A DNA stretch of 64,000 nucleotides, taken from contig JAITGP010000007.1 in assembly GCA_031280545.1 (NCBI GenBank), positions 1 through 64,000 on the forward strand, given 5' to 3'. The notes beneath the pieces are model-generated. The model ran no database searches, was not told where the DNA came from, and worked only from the letters and a program-made list of their open reading frames with translations. Of the stretch, positions 56,664-64,000 are shown piece after piece; the first letter of the stretch is position 1, and each line of letters starts with the position of its first letter. Source of the stretch: Candidatus Peribacteria bacterium (lineage in GTDB: Bacteria > Patescibacteria > JAEDAM01 > Absconditabacterales > Absconditicoccaceae). The translations under genes were made by a program, and so were the position numbers.

Positions 56664-57596
56664 ATGCTCGCTTTAGTTCTCCTCGTTCCTATTCTTTTCA
56701 ATATATCAGGGATTATTGATACCTACCTCACTAAACTTTTTAGTAAACATCAAAAATCAGGAAACCTTACGAGTAGTACGGGAACACTTATGATCGTCTG
56801 AGGAATTATGGCACTTATCATTGCAAGCATTCTCTTTTGCATCTTTGGAATGCAAGTGTTTACTATCTGACGACAAGCGATTCTTAGTATTTTTATTGGA
56901 GGAATTTTTATGGGGATCGCTGTGTATCCTTATTTGGAAGCTCTCAAAGGTGAGAAAATAGAAAATATTATTCCTATGCTTCAAACCATACCCGTGTTTA
57001 GCTATGTGCTTGCAAATATCGTACTAGGAGAAAGTATGTCGATATGGAGTATCATTATTATGATAGCAGTCGTTGGAACCACTATGCTCTTTAGTCGAGA
57101 TTTACAGGCAAAAAAATATAATCGAAAAGGGATATTGCTAATGTTACTTAGTTCTCTTTTCTATGGACTGTCCTATGTCAGCTTTAAGTTTTGAGGAGAA
57201 AGCGTAGATAATGTATGGATTTCCTATTTTTGGGAACACATAGGAATTATCGTAGTTGACCTCTTCTTTTTCTTACAAATCAAAATCAGAACCTCTACCT
57301 TTCATTATTTTAAGACTCAGGGAGTCTGATTTTCTCTTTTGAATATTGGAAATGAAATCTTTTATCTTATAGGAATGGTCATCGTCAGTTATCTTGTCCT
57401 TCATTACAATGTAGCTTTTATTGAAACGATTAGTAATGGATTACAGCCGATTCTCGCTTTCTTTATGGTATTTTTAGCCTACAAATTTTTACCTGATATA
57501 TATATCCGGAATTATAAGAAAAAAGAATTAATAGGGAAACTTAGTTTATGTATCATCACTTTCTTGTTATTATTTATCTTTTATCGTGTTTCTTAA
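56664..57596 (+). CDS. EamA/DMT-family transporter
   Basis: The 310-residue protein has about ten membrane helices in two homologous halves, as in drug/metabolite transporters (EamA). The glycine/proline pattern fits: AVYPYLEALKGEK.., ANIVLGESMSIWS, then LLSSLFYGLSYVSFKF and NGLQPILAFFMVFL. UGAs at 56799, 56868, 57192 and others are Gly. Substrate unknown; amino acids or nucleotides are common for the family. ATG 56664 is set by its promoter. Confidence 0.75.
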
Positions 57597-57697
57597 GATG
57601 AGTATTTTTCACTTAGGAGTGAATCACTCTTGTAAATTTCTCTAGAATCCATACAACATCACTAGAAAATTTTTATTTTTCCTCTGTCTTCCTCTCT

Positions 57698-58720
57698 ATG
57701 TTTTATCTCTGGCAAGAAAATTTCGATCCCAAATATCCCAAATTCCACGTCTTAAAAGCACAAAAAGATTTTTGAATTCAGAATTATCTTCTCTATGAAG
57801 AATTGCCTACTATCATCGAAAATAGTGTGAGCTATCCCAAATATCAGCATATTTTTCTTTTGGATGACCAGAGATTTCATTTTTTTAGTTTTAGTATAGA
57901 AATTTTTTTTGAAGAGAAAATCACGCTGAAAGATATACAAAATCTGATTAATGAAAAAATCCTGCTCGCTGACAAACAAACTAAAGAAGAATTTCTTTTT
58001 TCCCATTTGGATACTATCGAAATCAATGAACAACCGAAGAAATTTCTGATCGGGGAAAAAGGAAATGTAAAATGCAGAATTATTCTCGTGTATCTCAATA
58101 GAGAAACATGTTTGGAATTTAATGATAAATATGGAAATTTTCATCAGCAGAAGAATCTGGAAATTATCCCAGAAAGCTTTCAGACGATTTCCTTTTTGAA
58201 AAACACGATTAAGAATAATAGCTTTCTTTTGCTGTATGTTAGAGATTCACAATGTAAGGGAATCCTCGTTGAAAAGGGGTTTTATAAACGTATTGAGAGT
58301 ATTAATCTAGGAGTAAACGCTTTGATGCAAATGTATAAAGATAATGGGATTTCTAAATATCGATACAAAAATTATGAAGAGATTGAAAACAATCCTTTTG
58401 CAAAAGATTTGGTGATTCAGACTTTGGAATTTTATTCTCAAATGCTCTGCAAATGGATCAGTGAAGCAGAAATCTGAGGAGAGAATCTTTTTGTGATTTC
58501 CTCTATTATGAAAAATGGACACTTCATGGAGATTTTCAATAAAGAATATAGTAAACAGTCCAATAGATACATCGTACCTTTTCATTTCCCAGAAGAGTTG
58601 GAACTCTTTGGAAAGCAGTGGGAACCTGAGGATATAGACGCACTCATCTATATTAATAAGGTAAAAACTAAAGAGATTGAACAACTATCTCCTCTTTTGT
58701 CAAACCCAAGTTATCATTAA
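57698..58720 (+). CDS. Cytosolic protein, unknown function
   Basis: The 340-residue protein starts MFYLWQENFDPKYPKFHVLK, with no signal or membrane span. UGAs at 57773 and 58475 are Gly. Alternating beta strands (FLLLYVRDSQCKGILVEKG, NLFVISSIMKNGHFMEIF) with helices recall actin-fold pilus/cell-division proteins (PilM/FtsA), but no nucleotide-binding motif is clear, so this is only a guess. A small inverted repeat gagtgaatcactc lies 75 nt before the start. Confidence 0.6.
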
Positions 58721-58723
58721 AAT

Positions 58724-58752
58724 CTTGCATATCCCTGCAATTTTCCTATAGT
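58724..58752 (+). promoter_or_regulatory. Promoter for 58809-59147
   Basis: TTGCAT (58724-58729), 17-bp spacer, TATAGT (58747-58752). Confidence 0.55.
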
Positions 58753-58808
58753 GTAGATGAATTTTCCTGCATTAGTGGGATCTCTTTACCTTTTTTATAC
58801 TAAAACAA

Positions 58809-59147
58809 ATGGCAAAAACACTAGAAAAGAACCTGGATAAAGTTTCCCAGGAAGTAAGCGAAGCAGTAGAAGATGTAAAAGAAACTATGAGTGATGTAGG
58901 AGGACGATGGAAAAAATCTTCTTGGGAAGAAAAACTTACCACCTTCTTGGGAATCATTTTCCTTTTACGAGGTCTCTGGAAACTTAGAACGTTCGTTCGA
59001 GGTATTCTTTTGCTTATTTTAGGAGGATTACTCGTTTCTGGATACTTCAATAAGTGGCTCAAACCTCTCTTTGATAAAAAACCTACTAAAGTAAAAGCAG
59101 AACCTGTAGTGAAGGCGACTCCTGCAAAAAAGCCAGCTAAAAAATAA
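58809..59147 (+). CDS. Small membrane protein with Lys/Ala/Pro tail
   Basis: The 112-residue protein starts MAKTLEKNLDKVSQEVSEAV (amphipathic helix), has hydrophobic segments FLGIIFLLRGLW and GILLLILGGLLVSGYF, and ends with a histone-like Lys/Ala/Pro tail (ATPAKKPAKK). The layout resembles YtxH-type stress proteins only in outline. Own promoter and terminator, so it is a single-gene unit. Confidence 0.65.
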   Translation: MAKTLEKNLDKVSQEVSEAVEDVKETMSDVGGRWKKSSWEEKLTTFLGIIFLLRGLWKLRTFVRGILLLILGGLLVSGYFNKWLKPLFDKKPTKVKAEPVVKATPAKKPAKK

Positions 59148-59169
59148 TCTCCTTTTCTCTAAAACCGCA

Positions 59170-59204
59170 AGATAGCCTACAACATATGGGCTATCTTTTT
59201 TTTT
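59170..59204 (+). terminator. Intrinsic terminator
   Basis: Stem agatagcc / ggctatct (59170-59177, 59189-59196) with nine T. Confidence 0.85.
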
Positions 59205-59302
59205 CAAACCATAAAAAGAAAACTCATTGCAAAGACAGTGTCCCTCGTACGAAGTACGGGGAAAAAACACAATGAAGAACCTCAAAAAATTTCTAATAGA
59301 AA

Positions 59303-59520
59303 AAAGCTAACCATAAATGGCTAGCTTAGTATCAGAAATCATTTTCATAAGTACCCGCTGAAATATTCAGGCAATCCTTAATATAAAGGGATATCTATCG
59401 TTCATCTCTAACTCTACATTATGATTTGCAGAGGATTTTACCTAGCTATCTTTTGCTTTCCATAGCTCCCAAAGTGTCGAAAGCTGACCAGTCTAGTTGA
59501 TACGGAAGTAAATTTATACT
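59303..59520 (-). ncRNA. Candidate ~215-nt structured RNA
   Basis: On the minus strand the region ends in a strong terminator: aagctagccat / atggttagctt (two-base loop, one G-U pair) followed by six T (59303-59335). Upstream are further hairpins: ctgaa..ttcag (about 59358-59370), atccctt..aaggat (about 59375-59393) and gctttc..gaaagc near 59451-59482. A TATAAAT-like -10 lies near 59513, with no good -35. There is no ORF of note on this strand. It does not match tmRNA, SRP RNA, 6S or RNase P motifs that I can recall. Confidence 0.5.
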
Positions 59521-59529
59521 CTTAAAGTA

Positions 59530-59727
59530 ATGAAAGACAGAGTTGAAACAATACAGATCTCAATAAAGAAATTCGTGGGAAAGGGTTGGGGCTCTTTTAT
59601 TTTTGTTACACGAGATTTCAATTTTTTGCGAAATAAGTATCATCACACGCTATCCTCAGCACAGTTTGCCAAGCAAAGCATAAATTTTCTTATGAAATTG
59701 ATAAAGATCACTGACATCTGATTATAG
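59530..59727 (+). CDS. Possible 65-residue protein
   Basis: ATG 59530 to TAG 59725, with UGA 59719 as Gly. It starts MKDRVETIQISIKKFVGKGW and is basic and partly beta/helix. No family recognised. It lies just before rnpA, in the position where small ribosomal protein L34 sits in many genomes, but the sequence is not L34. Confidence 0.35.
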
Positions 59728-59846
59728 TCGAAATAATAAAATTATGCAACTTTTTTACGACTTTTTTTACTCCTCTTTTTTTCTTATTGATAACACCTAC
59801 AAAATTCGTATATTCAAATCAGTACATTTACCTTTTTTTCATCGCT

Positions 59847-60251
59847 TTGCTCCCCCACTCTCTCCGCCTCAGATCCAAAGATGTCCGCTATCTGACCAAG
59901 AAAAGACAGTACTTCCCCAAAGGACTATTCGGGTTTTTCTACATAAAACAATATCCAAATCTGCTTTTTAATCAGTTTTCCTGCCATATCACGATCAAAC
60001 TTTCCAAACATGCGACCAAAAGAAATTTCATGAAAAGAACGATCATGAACGCTCTCCGCGAAAAAAAGGCAAATCAACTAGCAATTGGTGGTCAATTTTA
60101 TAAAGTATTCATAGTACTCAACAAAAATATGCTCAGCAACCTTCAACTTCTTCTCCAAGAAAAAAAGAAAGCTGAAGCTAAAACCTACCTCCTCCAAGCA
60201 TTTGAATCTGCTTTTACCTCTTTCCAATCCTTTCTATGCTCCAAAAAATAA
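59847..60251 (+). CDS. rnpA: Ribonuclease P protein component
   Basis: About 134 residues if started at TTG 59847 (MLPHSLRLRSKDVRYLTKKR), the family's usual beginning. No ATG is available nearby; TTG 59787 would add 20 residues. The signature region KLSKHATKRNFMKRTIMNALRE corresponds to vsKk.a.kRNrvKR.lRE in RnpA, which binds the RNA of RNase P to mature tRNA 5' ends. The C-terminal third is helical and divergent. It overlaps the next gene by 16 nt. Confidence 0.75.
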   Translation: MLPHSLRLRSKDVRYLTKKRQYFPKGLFGFFYIKQYPNLLFNQFSCHITIKLSKHATKRNFMKRTIMNALREKKANQLAIGGQFYKVFIVLNKNMLSNLQLLLQEKKKAEAKTYLLQAFESAFTSFQSFLCSKK

Positions 60252-61588
60252 AACACAAAACTACCCAACTCAAACAAGACTGGCACAACCAAATTGCCTC
60301 ATTCAAAGGAAAAGTAAAAGAACATCGAGACCAAAGATTTCCTCACATCAATAGAGAAATCGACGAAGAACAATTGGAGCTAGCACAGACCGCAGAAACA
60401 GATACCCATCCTTTTTCCACCCGCAGAATCATCATCTTTCGAAGGATTGGACTACTTTTTGTAGGAATCGGATATGTTCTCTACCATACTCTCACCTATT
60501 TTTATATGCTGATTTTTGCCTATATTCTTTCTCTAGCAATCGAAGGAGTTATCAGCTTCTGGGGAAGAACTACTCGCAGTAGAGGTTTAGGAATCTTCAT
60601 CGCCTATTTTCTCTTGATTCTCTTATTACTTTCAGGATTTATCATCATTGTCCCTTTCCTCATCAGCCGAGGGACTCAAATGCTACAATCTATAATCACC
60701 TACGCCCAAAGCGTACAAACCGATATTCTCACCCAAGGAATCGATGCATACATCAGAGGATTGAAATGGATTCCTGACTTTCTCAATGACGATATCCTCA
60801 AATACATTAAAGAATCCAATTCGGCTTCCTTACTACAGACCATCACAGAAAATCTCGGAAATATCGTAAATATCTCCAGTTCTTATCTCAAAACTATTGG
60901 AGGATATGCAGTTAATATTTTCGGTGAAATTTTTGCCACAGCAGGAAAACTCGTAATCATTTTCACCCTCTCACTCTTCTTTAGCATTTCTCATTTTGAA
61001 GTAAAATATGGAATCAAATACCTCTTCCGTAAAGTGAAAAAAAGTAAAGAAAAAGTAGAAGAAGTCTACAGTGGAATTTCTTCTCGATTAAGATCTCAGC
61101 TTTTTCTCTGTCTCTTGATAGGACTAGCCTCTTATCTCGGATTACGAATCCTTAGCCGATGTGGAATCGACCTACCACAAAAGGGAGTCTTGGCTCTCAT
61201 CGCAGGACTTTTTGAAATCATTCCTTATCTCTGACCATGGCTCTGAGCCTTCCCAGCAGCTGTTTTTGCCTTACTTTTGTATGGATTCCCTGGCTTCTTG
61301 CGAGTAATCGTCGTATACACCATCATCCAGCAGGCAGAAGAAAAGTTCTTTGTACCTGTACTCATGAGCAAAACGCTCGGAGTCAATCCACTATTGGTAT
61401 TCATTTGTATGCTCTTTGGAGGAATGTTAATGGGAGTATTTGGTGTAGTCTTGGCAGTGCCAATCGCAGTAATCTTTTCAATCGTTTTCCCTCTCCCAAA
61501 AGGGAAACAACATAAAGAAGAAAACCAAGAAAAATCAGAAAAAAGAACAAAGTCCGCAAAAATAACCACTCTTCGCAAGAAACAATAA
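60236..61588 (+). CDS. AI-2E family transporter (PerM/YdiK-like)
   Basis: The 450-residue protein has a soluble basic N-terminus (1-~65), then about eight membrane helices. The family turn EIIPYLGPWLGAFPA (~residue 330) has both central Gly from UGA (61232, 61244), and VNPLLVFICMLFGGMLMGVFGVVLAVP follows. Members export peptides or autoinducer-like molecules or act as ion exchangers; substrate unknown. Its Lys/Glu-rich tail is unusual in length. Start overlaps rnpA. Confidence 0.85.
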
Positions 61589-61618
61589 TTTTTCAAGTTT
61601 ATTTGTTATGCATACGTC

Positions 61619-62992
61619 ATGAAAAGGAAATTACTTACCCTCTACTACCGCATTCTTGTACTCTTTGCTCATCACTATCTCCATCGCCATCAGCCAAAAG
61701 TCATCGGAATCAATGGAAGCGTAGGGAAAACTTCCTGTCGTATGATTATCTACCAAACCTTACAACAATTTTTTCCTGAACAAAAAGTTTCCACCTCACC
61801 GAAAAACTTTAATGGAGAACTCTGATTATCTCTCTCCGTATTTGAAATCATTGATTGGCAACCAAAAATAAGCTACTTTCGAAAAGTCTTCTGGATCTGC
61901 CTTTTTCACTCCTTGTTTTGAAAAAAAAGATATGACCTTATCCTACTCGAATATGGTATTGACACTCCAGGAGAAATGGACTTTATCTTGAAAGTTGCCC
62001 ATCCAAATATCGGAGTGTTTACCGCGATAGACGCCGTACATAGCGAACAATTCGGCTCGCCAGCAGACATTGCTAATGAAGAAATTAAAATGGCATTACA
62101 TACCAAAGATCTTGTTTTTCTCAATGCTGACGACCAGTATGCAATGCAACTCCTTCCAAATATTCAAAAAGATAAACTAACCTATCAAACCCAAGGACAT
62201 AAAAGTAATGCTGATATCACCTTTTCAGAATGCGATTTCCTCCTAGGGAAGAACGCCCACGAAATTCAATCAGCTTTCTCTCTCAATATAAAAGGAAAAA
62301 CCTACCACATAAAAACAAATCTGATTGGAAAAGCCAATTATGGCTACATCGGAGTAGCGTTAACGATTGTAGAAACATTAGCATATCAGCAGGAGATTTC
62401 CCCCTATTGAGGGGGAAGAGCGAAGCGAGGGGGTTTACAAAAAGACCTTACTCTCACCTACCAACTCCAACCAGGACGTCTCTCAACCTTCGCAGGGAAA
62501 CAGGATTCACTCCTCTTTGATTCCACCTACAACGCATCCCCTCGTAGTGTTAGAGAAATCATCGATACGGTCTTTACAATTCGCTCAAAACTCTTTCCAC
62601 AATCCGAAATCCGAATCATTCTCGGAGACATGAGGGAACTGGGAGACCTCACAGAAAAAGAACACAGACTTTTGGCAGGCTATATTTCACAAGTAGCAGA
62701 TAAATTATTTCTTCATGGACCATCAATGAAAGCCTATCTGGCTGACGAATTAGAAAAAGTTGGATTCGATGAAAGCAAACTGTACCTTGCAAAAAATATA
62801 AAAGACTTGAATGAAACCGTAGAAAAAGAATTAAAAAAGACTGAATTCAAACTTCCCTTGCTCATCTTCAAAGGAAGTCAAAATACCATTTTTTTGGAAG
62901 AGTCCGTAAAACATTTCCTCCTCCACAAAGCTGATGAAAAGCTTCTTACGAGACAGGGAGATTTTCGGCAGGAGAAGAAGAAAGGCTTTTAA
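61619..62992 (+). CDS. murF: MurF-like UDP-MurNAc-tripeptide:D-Ala-D-Ala ligase
   Basis: The 457-residue Mur ligase has P-loop GINGSVGKTS (~30-39), NFNGELGLSLSV (Gly69 from UGA 61823; MurF has NxNNExGxP), a central ATPase domain with LEYGIDTPGEMDF and HSEQFGS, and C-terminal FDSTYNASPRSVREII and LGDMRELGDL, both typical of MurF. It adds D-Ala-D-Ala in peptidoglycan precursor synthesis, so the cell probably makes a wall. UGA 62408 lies in the in-frame element 62397-62446. The N-terminal recognition domain is shorter than usual, so a related Mur-type ligase cannot be excluded. Its 3' end overlaps the convergent flippase gene by 47 bp. Confidence 0.85.
62397..62446 (+). repeat. In-frame palindromic element, copy in murF
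   Basis: Arms ttccccct / agggggtt and ccccct/aggggg around ttgagggggaa; matches the trmD copy at 52620-52672 over ~50 bp. Encodes SPYGGGRAKRGGLQKDL; the first Gly of GGG is UGA. Confidence 0.7.
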
Positions 62993-64000
62993 TTTCTCTC
63001 CATAATAACCTGATTTGTCTCCGATTCATCCCCGCTAAAACGATACCATATCCTACAAACAATACTAACAATACCCGGAAAATCTCTCGCCTTTGCTCCA
63101 TGACAAAGAAAGGTTTTACGAACTGAAGCACAACCATTAATCCTCCAATAACCAGCACATTTTTCAACAAAAATTTCCAGTCCAAGCTAAACGGATAACT
63201 TTTTCCAATTACCCACATTGCCCCCAACGCCATCACCATTCGCGATACCGATAAAATCATCGCACTAAAGATAAGTCCTCTACCTAATAGAATTAAAAAA
63301 ATCAGATTCAAAATCAGATTTACTGCCAGAGCCGAAGCAACAACTCCGAGTCTTTGTTTAATCTTTCCCAGTCCAGCCAAAATATTTAAACTAATGACCG
63401 CCCAACAGTTAAAAATCAAGGCAGGAGCCACCCATTGAAGCATATATCCAGAAAATCTAAATCCCTCTCCAAAGAGAAAGACGGCAATTTCCTGTCCAAA
63501 AACAACAAAAAATCCTGAAACCATCAAAGCAAACGCTCAAAAATACGTATACATGACACGTTGCAGAAGTCAGAATTTTTGAGTATCTTTTTTGGTAATT
63601 AATTCAGTAGTAAGAGGAAACAACAATCAAAAAAGCGGAGTCACTACTAAGATAAATACCATCAACAATGCTTGAAAATTTGAGAATAAACCCGCTGACT
63701 CTGGTCATAAAACATTCACTACGACTTGTTGATCCACCTGCCCAAGCAAGCTTGCAACATTCGCAACCAGAAACACTCGCAATGCATATTTAAAGTGCTG
63801 TTTCAGAGTAGACTTTCCCTCTTTGCTAAAACCTGTTGTTATCGAAAAGAGAGAATAACTTTCCTTCTGCTCACGTTTAAAAACCTCACGATATTTCAAT
63901 GCAACAATACTCACCCCCGTCACAATAGCAGTCACTACACCAATAATCCACACCCAAGCATAAGAAACAACCGTCAAACTCGCCGTAGCCCAAAATACCA
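62946..64000 (-). CDS. Polysaccharide/lipid flippase (MATE/MurJ-type), N-terminus outside window
   Basis: At least 350 residues are in view, open to the right edge. About nine hydrophobic helices are seen. LVANVASLLGQVDQQVVVNVLG and FPLTTELITKKD match the Wzx/MurJ-type flippase core, where charged residues line the channel. UGAs (63705, and several between 63528 and 63640) are Gly. Such proteins move lipid-linked sugars across the membrane. Its stop (TAA 62946) lies inside murF on the other strand. Confidence 0.75.

Noticed and set aside
59216..59275. Hairpin gtgtccctcgtac..gtacggggaaaaaacac as a terminator
   Set aside because: A strong terminator already lies at 59170-59204 and this hairpin has no T-run on the plus strand; probably a dispersed palindrome.
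1..64000. tRNA and rRNA genes
   Set aside because: Scanned by eye for T-loop and conserved rRNA motifs; nothing convincing. A tRNA search tool would be needed to exclude a divergent tRNA.

Overview
The window reads coherently only with UGA translated as glycine (translation table 25), the code known from the Candidate Phyla Radiation lineages Absconditabacteria (SR1) and Gracilibacteria (BD1-5). In-frame UGAs fall on near-invariant glycines: the G1, G2/G3 loops of Der, the GxGxxG Rossmann loop of a 2-hydroxyacid dehydrogenase, NxGCP of DusB, the FGIENG stretch of pyruvate kinase, TNG of a HAD phosphatase and the PYxGPxxG turn of an AI-2E transporter. UGG still encodes Trp, and every gene end I traced is UAA or UAG. 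I cannot choose between the two phyla from the sequence. Many genes that look split or frameshifted under the standard code are intact here. Base composition is AT-rich, genes are tightly packed, Shine-Dalgarno motifs are mostly absent, and promoters repeatedly show TTGNNN, a 16-bp spacer and TANANT.

Layout. 1-2102 (-): a secreted SGNH hydrolase that runs off the left edge, with a structured leader ending in a terminator hairpin. 2749-4151: an IS200-like REP-associated transposase (RAYT) within a field of palindromes that share ends but differ in stem sequence. 4166-6067 (-): dnaK with an inverted repeat around its promoter. 6468-13845 (+): an amphipathic-repeat protein, then four secreted or anchored proteins of unknown function. 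13923-17486 (-): a large glycine-rich surface protein with SLH-like C-terminus. 17701-18964: a small anchored protein and a CAP-domain protein. 19030-22914 (-): dusB and two tandem pyruvate kinases, the second degenerate. 23080-24246 (+): CorA. 24268-31219 (-): a PKD membrane protein and two beta-roll/InlB-type surface proteins, with a small RNA between. 31463-47297 (+): a 4462-residue envelope protein followed by a secreted protein, a TrbC/VirB2-like pilin subunit and a polytopic membrane protein. 47376-64000: mostly housekeeping and metabolic genes (dehydrogenase-like protein, DUF4153, HAD phosphatase, DUF1015, trmD, nusA, der, EamA transporter, rnpA, AI-2E exporter, murF, flippase) plus small membrane proteins and a candidate structured RNA.

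How it fits together. More than half of the window codes for cell-surface or exported proteins, many with Gly/Asn/Thr-rich linkers in which UGA is used freely. This fits a small, probably host-associated cell that invests in surface contact. The most unusual signal is that palindromic repeats sit in frame inside genes: a ~50-bp element is shared by trmD and murF, RAYT-type palindromes occur in the tail of der and inside the RAYT gene itself, and other palindromes lie in the SGNH gene and the corA extension. Some of these carry UGA read as Gly. No rRNA, tRNA or CRISPR array was recognised.
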